From contig CP126196.1 in NCBI GenBank assembly GCA_030272155.1, forward strand, positions 2,108,001 through 2,172,000: a stretch of DNA of 64,000 nt. The letters are read 5' to 3'. Under the pieces are notes generated by a model. That model did no database searches and was not told the DNA's origin. It saw only the letters and a program-made list of their open reading frames with translations. Made by a program: the position numbers and the translations under genes. Positions 10,624 to 22,982 of the stretch are shown in pieces (positions within the stretch are counted from its first letter, which is position 1; each line of letters begins with the position of its first letter). The DNA comes from Tetradesmus obliquus. Taxonomy: Eukaryota > Chlorophyta > Chlorophyceae > Sphaeropleales > Scenedesmaceae.

Positions 10624-13047
10624 ATGAACTCGCTGCCATCGAGGGCTGCCGTGCAGCAGGAGATGGAGCGCATCTGTAGCACGAACAAGACGACTCACAC
10701 CATTGAACAGGGTGAGCTTGAAAGCTCGACCATGTTTGCTGGTCATGAGCACGCTATGGTTGAACCTGTCAGCAGTGCGGCACGCTGCTGAAACCTGCAA
10801 GGTGCCTTTTCAGACATTGCTGTTTACTGGCTGTTGTACCTGACCTTGCAGGAGACTCGCGCATGAACCTCATGCTCAAGTTCTACCCAGCCACAGCAGA
10901 CTGGCAAGCCATGTGGTCGCTTGTGGCGCGCTGTAACAGGCTGCCACGGCCTACTGCCAACAACAGCGGGCTAGCTCTCGGCACGAAGATTGCCCTGCCA
11001 GAGTTTGACGTGCCGGTTCCTGCAAGGGGACAAGGACAAAGCGACTGCAACAGCACCAGCTGCTTGCGGCTGCAGCCCAAATGTAACAGTCATAAATCCT
11101 GCAAGCCTCCTGGAGGTTGTCACAGCCAAGTACCCGGGGGTAGATGCCTTGGTGGCAGCGAACATGCTGGTCGCATGCAACCCCGGAATTCAAAAAAGCA
11201 AGGGACAGCTGGCAGCGCAGCAGCAGCTTGCAGGCATCTGCCCTCCCAAGAATGAGACCAGTAGTACTGCTGCAGGGCTCTGCTCCTGCGGAAACTACAC
11301 AACAATGAAAGGCGACAACATCAGAAAGATCATGCGCAGCACCTGCCCCGACTGCATGCCAGATGCAGCAAGCCTGCGGCTGCTGCTGTCCTGCAATGTG
11401 GATAAAGGAGTGGGCAGGGGGCAGCTGCCGGCTGGCCTGGAGCTGCAGCTGCCATGCTACCAAAAGCTGCAGGAGTTCCAGCAGAGGCAGGCAGCAGGTG
11501 GGTTGTTATCAACACTTTTCACCGTTGAAGTGTGCTTTGACGCCTATAATGGTGGGTGTAGGGGATGACCAGATGTCCCCAGAAAGCACCGATGTGTGTG
11601 TTACCTGCAAGTGGGTTTTGTACATGACGTTAGCTGTAGCTGAACAGAGGGCATGAGAGTTGGTGCAGCTCAAGATGAAGGATGATATTGCAGGCTAAAA
11701 CTAAAAAGCATGCCAGCATTTGGCAGCGTTCAGCTGTGCTCTGCTGATCATGATGTGCACATCAACGACACCTTCACCATTGCAGTGACATTAATACCTA
11801 GTGCACAGCCGTAACGGCGCTGCTCCAGCCTGGAGTAGATACAATCTTTCAAAAATGCTGATGCCTGCTCTGCTGCTGGATTTTGCAGTTGCTGCTGACA
11901 GCGCCGCTGCTGCAGCAGCCCCGGCAGCTGATCAAACGTGCAGTGGCAACGTGTCATTTGTCGGGCAGGGTCCACTGCGGCTGGCAGACATCCCACCCTC
12001 CTGCAACAGGTGAGTTTGAGCAGGCGCCTGGCATGTGCATCTGTCGCAGCTGGCACAGCTGCTGTAGCTCACTGGCTGTTCATGCCTGCATCAACAGATT
12101 GCCACACTGAGTCGGCACTTCTGCCGCCAAATGTCAGCGGGACTCACCACTTGATTGAATGACATGAGGCTTTGAGCAGATCAGTGCAGCTGTATATCAA
12201 AACCATTCGAAGCATCTACTACCACTGCTCATTCTACCGCCTGCGCTGCCACTGCTGCTGCTCTACCTTGGGCATCACCGCGGCTTCTGTGCACAGCGCA
12301 TGGGACAACGGAACAGGTGCGAGCCGCGCGCAGTCTGCATGCCATGTTGTATGGGCAATGCAGCAAGCTATGTGACTGCGGCTGCACACAGATGTTGTAG
12401 TTTTGCTCAGCTAGCTGTGCCTTGCATTACGCCTTGAATTGGTGCACTTCAGTGCCATGCGCGGCATGAGGGGTGTGTGCAAGCCAGCTGGGACAAGGCA
12501 CCACACACTTGTCTATGCACCACCACCTGATCGGGTCACGGCCTGTACACTTCCACGCACCCTGCAGCTGCAACCTGGTGTCTGACACACAGCTGCTGCT
12601 TATGCTGCTGCTGCCAACACTGCCGCAGACGGCTGCTCCGCGCCGGATGACTTCCTGCGGGGCATCTTCATGGACATGACGCCCTGCTGCTACATGCACG
12701 ACTTCTGCTACAGCTGTGCCTTCCGCCTTGGCTGGGAAGGCAGCGAAGGCGTGCTGCGCTGCGACGACTTATTCAGAAATAACATGCTGGCATTCTGCGA
12801 AGCGCTTTACCCGGGAAATGCGTTCATGCGCGTGTGGTGCGACGTGCGTGCGCAGCTGGCGTACAACGCCGTGCGTGCTGCAAACAACACGCTGAACACG
12901 GATGCGGCGGCCTGCCCGGCGCCGTTTGCAGCACTTGAGGGACGGACTTTTGCTTCCAGCAGCCCTAGGGCCTCGCAGCTGCAGCTGCTGCAGCTGCCAG
13001 GTGTGTGTGATCCGCAGACAGTCGCGTGGCGGTTGAAGTTTGTGTGA
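10624..13047 (+). CDS. LysM-repeat protein with C-terminal phospholipase-A2-like domain
   Basis: Exons seen: about 10624-10711, 10852-11497 (with a one-base frame change near 11025), 11889-12009, a 20-nt microexon 12297-12316, and 12629-13047. The N-terminal half has LysM-like modules: THTIEQGD...LALGTKIALPEF, a weaker one at NPASLLEVVTAKYPG, and YTTMKGDNIRKIM...LPAGLELQLPC. LysM binds N-acetylglucosamine polymers. The C-terminal exon carries DGCSAPDDF followed by PCCYMHDFCY, the CCxxHD catalytic signature of secreted phospholipase A2, with the His-Asp pair intact and more cysteines after it. The microexon supplies AWDNGT, which reads smoothly into DGCS. The 5' end is uncertain: the first in-frame ATG is 10624, but the frame is open from 10504 and encodes a hydrophobic LLIVVGSAAGAAGG stretch that could be part of a signal peptide spliced from an upstream exon. 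A secreted lipid hydrolase held on a glycan is the likely role. Confidence 0.7.
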
Positions 13048-15042
13048 CATCATTGAACTTTAGTAACGCACTTCTGCTTCTGGCGGCCGCAGTAGCCGCT
13101 ACTGCGCAGCGGCTGCCAATGCGTGTGGTCAGCAAGTAGCTGTAGACATGCGCCATCGGAGTTGCATTACTACCAGCGGGGCGTGAAATTGCAGACGACC
13201 AGCAGCCTGCTGAGGGTTCTGCAGCAGCCGTCAATTGAGCCTTTCACATGACTTGTTAGTACTGCCAGCCGCCAGTCCGTGTGGCATGCATGCTGTGTGC
13301 GGGTTTAATGATTGCTGCTGCATCAATTGCTTATGAGCGGCTCGCTCAGATGTGATGCTTGTTATGAGGGATGCGCTGCTCTTTAACTGGTGATGCTTGT
13401 TCCCAAGTTGGTTGCACGACTTGCCATGACAGCTGCTGCTATGGTACTGCACTATGGTCCTGCATTGCCGATAGTGTAAAGTTTGAGCATGATCAGGATG
13501 ACCTGGATGGGAAACAGATTCAATAAGTTCGACAGCATTAGCGTGTTACCGTTCAAATTAGTTCACGACGTCCGTGCACCACACAGCCATCGGCGGTAAC
13601 AGGGTTCGCTACAGCAAAGTATCATCAGCACATGCACGCAGCATGCAGCCGCCGCCACGTGGCAACATGCATGCCAATGCCACGTCAGCAGGTGCCAACA
13701 CTTGGCACACAGGTGGCGCTGGCAAGCATTGGCAGCGGTGCCGCCACCACCCTGCACATGCGCGCAGCATGCAACCGTCGCCACACTCACCCAGCCACAA
13801 CCCACACCGCAGGTGTGCTGCAAACAGTTGCACTACTGCTGCAACTCACACAAGAAGTGCCGCTTGTACATCAGCACAGCATGCCGTGCAAGCCAGCTGG
13901 CGCTCAGCATACACCACAGCTGCTGCAGTACACCTGTACATCACAGCACAGGAGAACAGCCAGCCAACTGTGAAGGTAAACAATCACACAGCGCCCAATT
14001 ACTTTCGGCCCACTGAAATGTATACTGCAGAACTACAGGTCAAACAAACAACAACACTGTGCACTAGCTATGTGAAGCTGATGCGCAAGTATGGGCATGC
14101 AAGCAGCTGCAGGTGCGCCCTGAAAGTCATGCTTGAGCGCTGCTCAACGGCACCAACTGGTTGCAACCAGCACTCCATGTGGCAGCGTCGACCCGTCGTA
14201 TTCCATCATGGATGCATGATGCATCACAAATGCATGCAAATTTGCTGCACTGCTGATGTATATGTGGCCTGACTTGTCTAATTGTGACAAGTCAAACCAG
14301 TGCACAGCTGCCGAGAACAGCAGCAGCAGCTGCCAGCTGCTGCTGGCAAGTACTCTTTCCAATGCCTGCTGCACACACCGTGATACACAGGTCATCGCAC
14401 AGTGCAGGCGACCTCACAATATGGACAAATGATGAGCTGAGCAGCAGTGCCAGTGGCTAGCAACCTACCAAACCAGAGATACAGCGTGCTGCGAGATACA
14501 TGCAGATATACACGGCAAGGCGCACCAACACATGCTGCAGACGCTGCACACGTCCTCTGCCCCGCTGCTGCACACAGATGGCATCAGTGGCCCATTTGTT
14601 TTGGAAACACGTAGGTCAAACACACATACACCAGCTGAACAGATACCAGCACTGGCAGCAACAGCAGCAGTGGCAGACAACAGGTAACACAGCATACACC
14701 CAGGCCCCTGCCAAACATGCGCCAGCACCGACATCCACTACGCCTGCAAGCTACCACACAGTGCGTGGGTGATTGGCTTCTCCCTACACTGAAGTGTTTC
14801 ACCGTAACTGTAGTTGTACAAGCGGTACCCGTCCTTGACTTTCAGGTACAATTCTGCCAACACACTTCCTTCAAACAGCAGCCACCCCAGCCCAGTACAA
14901 GAGGCGCAAGAACAACCCGCCCCGGCGCATCTGATACACAGTCATCGCTGTTGTACAGCAGTGTACGTCACACCTCATCATGCAAGCTGCAGCATGCACC
15001 GCTCAAAAACCTTCAACGAGCCGCCACTCCCTCACTCTTGCC
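13048..15042. other. Intergenic region between convergent genes
   Basis: About 2 kb between the ends of the LysM-PLA2 gene (+) and the trimethylguanosine synthase gene (-). It contains several open frames up to ~230 codons, rich in His, Thr, Cys and Gln, but none resembles a known protein or shows conserved structure. The 14900-15042 part is probably 3' UTR of the minus-strand gene. Confidence 0.5.
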
Positions 15043-15431
15043 TCACTCCTGCCAGCCGCAGTACACGGTCACTCCTTTGAAGTGGTCATTCAAAATGTTG
15101 CGCTCAACTCGCCACCACCCCGCAGCAGGCGCTGCCTCCACAGCAGCAGCAGCAGCAGCAGCACCATCATCAGCAGCAGTTGCAGCAGCATGGGCAGCAG
15201 CAGCGGCAGCAGCCACTGCAGGGCTTATGTATGCGCCAGGCGATGCTGGCTGCGGTACTGCTGCTGCTGCTGCTGCTGCTGTTGCTGCTTCTACTTCTGC
15301 CAGGACAGCAGCACCTGGTGTGCAGTCCTGCACAGCAGCAGCAGCAGCACCGGCAGCGGAGCCGCAACCATCGGCGGCAATACCGACAGCTGGCACCGCA
15401 TGCTCCCCCTGCACTGCATCTGCATCTTCTG

Positions 15432-15465
<34 letters not shown>

Positions 15466-15639
15466 GTCTTCTGGCTCTGCTGCTTCTTCCTCCTCTGCCT
15501 CTGCTTCTGCAATCGCCTCTGCCAGCAGCGGATGTGCATCAAGCGAGCGCAGGCTGTGCAGCAGCGGCAGCGGATTGTCTACACTGAAGGTGCTGTCAAT
15601 GCTGTAGAAGCGCTCTGGAGGCCCCCTCTCAAGCACATC

Positions 15640-15676
<37 letters not shown>

Positions 15677-15818
15677 GATGAGGCTTGATGCACCACCTCA
15701 GGATCTATGCTGTAGAACCGCAGCAGCTCTCCGCTGTTGCAGTTGCTGCTGCTGCCGCCGCCGCAGGAAGTAACAGAAGGCAGCTCCACGCTGCTGTCCA
15801 TAGCAGCAGCTGCCGTCA

Positions 15819-15860
<42 letters not shown>

Positions 15861-17559
15861 CAAACGGATTCACATCCTCCTCCTCCTCCTCAGCAGCAGC
15901 AGCAGCCTTGGAGCCAGCCGCGCCACCTTGCTGCTGCTGCTGCTGGGGCAAGCAAAAGCACTGCCCTGCTAGCTGTGAGAGCTGCTGCAGATCTGTATTA
16001 CGAGGCAGAAAAGCAACCACGCCAGCCCTGGCACTACGGATGGGCCTGCACACACACTGCCCGCTGCTCACTCCTAGCTGCTGCATCTGGCGAGCCACAA
16101 TGTCAGCCTGCTGCTGCTGCTGCGGGTTGAGCTCTATGGTCTTCTGCTTGTGCGTCTTCTGGCGCTTGCTGTGCTGCTGCTGCTGCTGCTGCTGCTGGGT
16201 AGGGATCACAGGGATGTTTTGGCAGCTGTTGTCATTGTCAGCAGCTGTTGTGGATGGTGCGCTGTTGCTGCTGTTATGATGCAAGTTGCAGTCTGCTGCT
16301 GCTGCTGCTGCTGCTGCTTGAGGAATGCTGGCATACGCCTCCTGCTCAGCTGCTGCTCCAGCCTCCTGCTGCTGCTCCGCGTCCTGCTGCACCCAGCCCA
16401 GCTGCTGCTGCTGCTGGTGTTGCTGCTGCTGCTTCTGCTGCTGCTGGCCCCGTGCCACGATGTCGTGGGAAATGGCCAGCAGCTGGGCCATGGTCACCGG
16501 CAGGCCCTCAAGACGTTGGTGCAGGTCAAAGGTGTCGCTGTACCTGAACACATCGCAAACAGCACAAGAAACACATGCTTAAGACAGTGCACTATCAATT
16601 GACGAAGCAGCAATGACATATATTGTAGAAACGGCACAGAGTTATACATGCACGCGGACAGCAGGTCCACAGCATGTGATGCAGAGAGCATGTTGCATGC
16701 ATGCGGATGGCAGAGGCGCAGACACATACACGTGCAGACCACGCAGTGCAGCAGCACTCACTGGTACAGCGGGCCTCCCCAAGGTGGTGACAGGACCACG
16801 CCATCAGCAGCCATGCAGCGGCACATGAAACAACCTGTTCAAGCAAAAACCTCAACCGAGAAGCAGCAGCAGTGCCACTCACTGGTACAGCTGGCCTCCC
16901 CATGGCGGAGGCAGGAACACGCCATCAGCAGCCAGGCAGCTGCAAATCACACAGCCTGATCAAGCAAGAAGCTCAATCAACCAAGAAGCAGCAGCAGCGC
17001 CACTCATTGATACAGCGGCCCTCCCCATGGCGGTGACAGGAACATGCCATCAGCTGCCAGGCAGCAGCAGATCAAACAGCCTGATCAAGCAAAAAGCTCA
17101 ACCGAGAAGCAGCAGTGCCACTCACTGGTACAGTGGCCCTCCCCAGGGCGGTGACAGGAACACGCCATCAGCAGCCAGGCAGCAGCAGATCAAACAGCCT
17201 GATCAACCGCCAAGCTCACTCAACCAAGAAGCAGCAGCAGCGCCACTCACTGGTACAGCGGGCCTCCCCAAGGTGGTGACAGGAACACGCCATCAGCAGC
17301 CAGGCGCGGCGCGACATCGAAGAAGTCGCCACACACAAATTGGATCTTGTGCTCTAGGCCGTACAGCGCGGCGTTGTGGCGCGCCATGGCCAGGCGCTCG
17401 GCTGAGATTTCAACGGCGATCACCTGCAGAAAGAACGGAGGGCAGGTTGCAGCGTGTGAGCCAAAGTGTGAAATGAAAAAGCCTGCTGGCGGTGGAAGAA
17501 CCGGTATCAGCTGAGACAGCAGCGGTGGCAGTTATTAGCAAAAGCGGCAGCGGTGTCAT

Positions 17560-17591
<32 letters not shown>

Positions 17592-19416
17592 GTCAGCGCA
17601 CAAGAAGGTGATCTTGTGCTCCAGGCCGTACAGCGCGGCGTTGTGGCGCGCCATGGCGAGGCGCTCTGCTGAGATTTCAACGGCGATCACCTGTTTGCAG
17701 CAGCAGGTGAGGGCAGGTCAGTAAGCTACGGAATGAGGCGAGCTGGCGGTCGCGGAGGGAAATGGAGGCAGGTTGAAGACGTAACAGCAGCAGATGGGGG
17801 CACAGCGGCAGCGGTGTCAACAGCAGCAGTGGTCAGCGCACAAGAAGGTGATCTTGTGCTCCAGGCCGTACAGTGCTGCGTTGTGGCGTGCCATGGCCAG
17901 GCGCTCTGCACTGATCTCAACTGCAATGACCTGCACGCAGCAGCAGGTCAGAGTAGTTGGTGAGTAAGCTGACAAGCGAGGCGAGCTGGCTGTGGCGGAG
18001 GGAACTGGAGGCAGTTGAAGACGTAACAGCAGCAGATGGGGGCACAGCGGCAGCGGTGTCAACAGCAGCAGCGTTCAGCGTACAAGCACTGAATCTTGTG
18101 CTCCACGCCGTACAGCGCGGCGTTGTGGCGCGCCATGGCGAGGCGCTCCGCAGATATCTCTACGGCAATGACCCGCACGCACGGGCAGACACATGTGGGT
18201 GAGTAAGCTGACAACTCAATGCTGGAGGAGCCAGCGGCCGTGAAGACGCAGCAGCAGCGGCGGCAGATGAGGGCGCAGCGGCAGCCATGTGTCGGCAGCA
18301 CAAGCGGCAGCGGTGTCAGCAGCAGCAGCAGCAGCAGCAGTCAGCGCACAAGAAGGTGATCTTGTGCTCCAGGCCGTACAGCGCGGCGTTGTGGCGCGCC
18401 ATGGCGAGGCGCTCTGCTGAGATTTCAACCGCAATGACCTGTTTGCAGCAGCAGGGTAGGAGTGGGCAAACGGAGGAGATGCGAATTGTGGGGTGGGGAA
18501 GATACCGGCGGCGTTTTGACACAGCAACAGCAGCAGCAACACTGTCACCAGCAGCGGCGACAGCTTGGCGGCAGCAGTTGCTGAAGCTCCTATACACATG
18601 ACCACATGCACAGCTGGGCCAGCAGCTGGTTGAGGTTCGTTGCCGCACCTTCTTGCATGTGCGTGCAAACTGAATTGCATTGCCGCCGCAGCCCGCAAAT
18701 GCGTCCACCATGACGTCACACGCACACATGTCTGCCTGGTGCGCAGCAACAACCTCAGGGGTCACCGAGTACCAGCCCTGCGGCAGCAGCAGCAGGCGTA
18801 TGCTTGTTCAGCGCTGTGCGCAGTGAAGAGCAGATGGCTGTGCAGCTGCATGACGTGCAGCACACGTTGCCTGGACTTCCTAGCATAGCATAGCAAATAC
18901 ACAGCTGCTGCTCAACAATCAAGGCGTGCATATGCAGTGTCGGCACAGTGAACAACACGCTATCGCTTTGCAAGGCGCTGCTTTATTGTGCTGACAGCCG
19001 CAGGTAGTAAGACATTTGAACAGAGCTGGCAGATGTGGTCGCACGCACAAGCTGCGGCGTTGATGCTATGGCTTGATGGGTAACATGATGATGATGAAGC
19101 TGCGGCTTTTTCAAAGCCAACCTAAACCTCACCTGCACGTCCATTTGTGCGCCCATGTCAAACCTGCTGAACAGGCTGTAGCGCTGCAGCCAGTACTTGG
19201 CCATCTTGCGAGGCAGCAGCTTGCGCACATACACAGCAGTGTCCACGTCCAGACCCGCAGCAGCAGCAGCAGCAGCCTGCGCGCCGGCAGCAGCGCACGC
19301 GGCAGCAGCGCCGCTGCCGGTGGCAGCAGCAGCAGCGATGGCGGCGGCTGCGGCGTCTGCTGCAGCACCTGTGGGGGTGCTGGGGCGGCTGCTGTTGCTG
19401 TAACTGGGGCTGTGTG

Positions 19417-19456
<40 letters not shown>

Positions 19457-19517
19457 GGTTGGTGAGTGGTAGGGGGAGCCCCTGGGGGATCCCCTGGGAG
19501 AGTGCCTGGGAGAAAAG

Positions 19518-19555
<38 letters not shown>

Positions 19556-20370
19556 AGCAGCGTACCTGGGTGAGTACCTCTGGCCCTGCTGCTGCTGCTG
19601 CTGCCACTTGCTGTTGGCACGCCGCGTGGGCGTGTCTGGGCCGCCATGCTGCTGCTGCTGCTGCTTGTCCATACTCCAGCGGGCACTGTCGGGATCAGAA
19701 CGCCTGCGCCACGGCTGCTGCTGCTGCTGCTGCTGCTGCTGACGTGTTGGCGAGTGATGCGGAGAGTGCCTGGGCGATTGTGCAGGTGACGAGCCTTGCT
19801 GCTGCTGCTGTTCGCTGATGTGATGCCTGTTGTCATCCTGCGGCTGCTTATTCTTGCCCCGCCCAGCAGCACCCACAGCTGTCCAAGCCTTCTTACCCTC
19901 ATCACGCCCAGCCGCAGCAGCAGCAGTAGCAGCAGCGCTGCCAGCAACGGCAGCCGTGTCAGACGGTATGTCAAATGTGCTGACCTTCTCAGTACCTTTG
20001 GGTGTGAGGCTCCTGCGCTCCCTCCAAGTCTGCTGCTGCTGCTGCTGCTGCTGGTGCTGCTGCTGCTGCTGGCTGGCACTGCTGCGCCGCCATGGCTGCT
20101 CGGTGCGTTCGCTGGCAACAGTGACAGGTGCATCATCCCCACCAGCAGCATCAGCAGCAGCAGCAAAGGGGCTGTGAGCCCTCCCAGAAGCCACAGGACT
20201 CCTGCCTCTGTGCTCCACTCCCTGCTGCTGCTGCTGCTGCTGCTGCTGCCGCCAAGTGTCCATGGTCCGACCCCTAGCTCCAGTGGCAGCAGCAGCAGCA
20301 GCAGCAGCAAGGTTGCCTGCTGAGCTATCACTGCTGAAGCCCCTCCAGCTGCTGTCAGACCCACTCCTCT

Positions 20371-20404
<34 letters not shown>

Positions 20405-21251
20405 GGGTGCTGCTGCTGCTCCGCTGCCGCCGCTGCTGCTGCTCAAGCTGCCGCTCCTGCAGCTGCTGCTGTCGGCCATGCTGCTGCTGCTGCTGATGAT
20501 GACACCATCTGTGTAGAAGCTGCTGCTGGTGGTGTCCCAGTGAGTGTGGATGCCCTGGGCAGCTGGGATCTGCGGCATACAGCCTGTAGATTCCATGCGA
20601 GGCCGTGGCCTGCTGCTGCGGCCTTCATCTGCCACAGCTGCTTCACCTGCCACAGCTGCATCTTCACAGTGACGTGCTGCTGCTGCTGCTGCTGCAGGGC
20701 TAGCTTCACCAGCATCAGTTGGCTGTTCAGATGGCTGCACTGCAGCGGTGGCAACATCAGCAAACGGACTGTAGCGGCTGCGGCCAGCACCAGCAGCAGG
20801 CGATGCCGCCCTGCCGCCCCGTGGGCTGACTGCAGGGCTGGCTTGTGGTTTAGGACTTGCAGGGGCCTTGAACCCTAGCGCAGCACTCGCTGCTTGCTGC
20901 GCCCTGCACTTCTCCTGCTGCTGCTGCTGCTTCTGCAGCAGTGTGGGTGAGGTAGTGCCTGAGCTTCCATTAGACCCCGGTAGTAGCCTGCCAAACCCTG
21001 CCCAGCTGCCTTGTGGCATGAGCTTGCAACCACCTGCTGCTGCAGCTGCAGCCTCCGCATCCCCTGCTGCTGCTGCTGCTGCCGGCCCTGCTGCTGCTGC
21101 TGCTGCTCCTGCTGCTGCAGCAGATAGCCCAATCACATCAAAGGAGATGCGTGGGGCGTTGCTGGAGGTCCTGATAGGTGCCAGGGACGCTACCCTTACT
21201 ATGTCCAAGCTGTCCCTGACACTTGGAGGCTCATGCTGTGGGGACTCTGCA

Positions 21252-21286
<35 letters not shown>

Positions 21287-22609
21287 ATCAGCTGCTGCTG
21301 CATCTGCTTCTTCAATGGGCCACACACCCACACACGGCAGGTAGGGCTCGGCAGGCGGCTCCCACTGAGTGACCTGCAATCAACAAAAACAGCAAGATGC
21401 TGAAATGATGAGACTTGCTTTTGATGACACATGTGAGCCAGAGGCTAAGACAAGGCAGGTAGGGCTCAGCAGGCGCCTCCCACTGAGTGACCTGCAGCAA
21501 CAAAAACAGCAACACGTTAAAATGATAAATTATCATACGACGACACATGTGAGCCAGAGGCTAAGCCAAGGCAGGTTTGGCTCAGCAGGCGCCTCCCACT
21601 GAGTGACATGGACACAGAGACAGATGCAGACAAGAAACATACACGAGTGTGCAACACACTCTTACGTGGTGCAACACACTTGCAGCACAAAGTGCGGATG
21701 ACACGAGGACTGTCGCTTGTCGAGCAGCATGCAACAGTACTGCCTGTTGCATCAATCACTCCTGCTTTGCCTGTGTATAAAATTCCGTATTGCCACACCC
21801 ACCTGCTGCTCCTCACAGTAATAGTAATAGCAGCAGCTGCTTGAGTCATATGCCTGCTGCCACCGCGGCACGCCAGCACCTGAGCCTGCCGCCGCCGCTG
21901 CTGCTGCTGTTGCTGCTGCTGCTGCATCAGTAGCATCACCAGCGCTGCCTGCTGCAGGACACCCCAGGCACGTTGCTGAGGCTGCAGCAGCTGCATGCTG
22001 CTGCTGCTTCTGATTGCTGCAGTCACCTGCACACAGAGGAAGACGCACAGGTCAACAGCCACACACTCAGGGACGACAAGCGATGCAGAAAACAGCCTGG
22101 CTAGCCAACACAAGCGCAGCCCCCCTGTGCACGTATGTGCCGCTGCCCCAAGCATGTGAAGAGCGGTCGTGGGTCAAGCTGCCCCAAGAGCCTAAACCCC
22201 ACATCAAATAAATGTGGATGCATGCAAGGCAGCACGTGCAGCTGTAGGTGTTGAGGGCAGGCAAGCAGCGCTAGTTCTGCAGATGCCTGTGATCAGCACC
22301 TGGAGCACTGGCCCTACATGCCTGCCCTTGACACCTATTGCTGCACGTGCTGCCTTGCATGCACCACGTATCACTGCTGTTGTTGCCACACTGGAGCCAA
22401 ACGACTCACACACAACATACATTCTCACACATACACACGCCAAATACTCATGTCCCGTATGTAGTTGCCCACCTGCTGCCTCTTCTATTCGGTTGCGCCC
22501 TACATGCTGCTGCTGCTGCTGCTTCTGCTTGCCCTGGTCGCTGCTGCTGCTGCTGCTGTTGTGGCCTGCCGCCTTCTCCTTGATCTGCTTGCCTTTCTTG
22601 CCCTCCTGC

Positions 22610-22647
<38 letters not shown>

Positions 22648-22946
22648 GCAGCAGCAGCTGAAGATAGTTGCCACTTAATTGGACGCTGACCACTGCTGCA
22701 ATGAACACATTCACCAGCAGCTGCAGTATGTTGTCGCCAGGGTGTTGAGCCCTTGGCACGTCACAGCAACTGCACAGCTACTGTGGCTCCAGGCAGCAGC
22801 AGCGGCAGTATCAAGGCCAGCTGCCATCAATGCCTCTGCTGCCGCGTTTACAAGGTGTAGCTGCTGTGCGTTGCCTCGCACCTGCTGCCTGCCAAAGCCG
22901 ACTGGCAGCCCCAGCGCTGCCAGCTCATCACTCTGGTCAATGACCT

Positions 22947-22982
<36 letters not shown>

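Noticed and set aside
13574-14272. 232-codon plus-strand frame rich in His, Thr and Cys
   Set aside because: No similarity to any family, overlapping frames of equal length, and no splice or signal features.
14717-15607. 296-codon plus-strand frame, Ala/Ser-rich
   Set aside because: It is antisense to the TGS1 last exon; GC-rich CAG/CTG repeats keep several frames open at once.
16757-18444. Regularly spaced repeats considered as a CRISPR or satellite array
   Set aside because: Units are copies of TGS1 exon edges with intron sequence, not short palindromic repeats with unique spacers.
17597-18444. Calling the TGS1 exon copies as functional mutually exclusive exons
   Set aside because: Acceptors are mostly present, but no clear donor follows the conserved part and one copy lacks AG, so they are listed as repeats pending transcript data.
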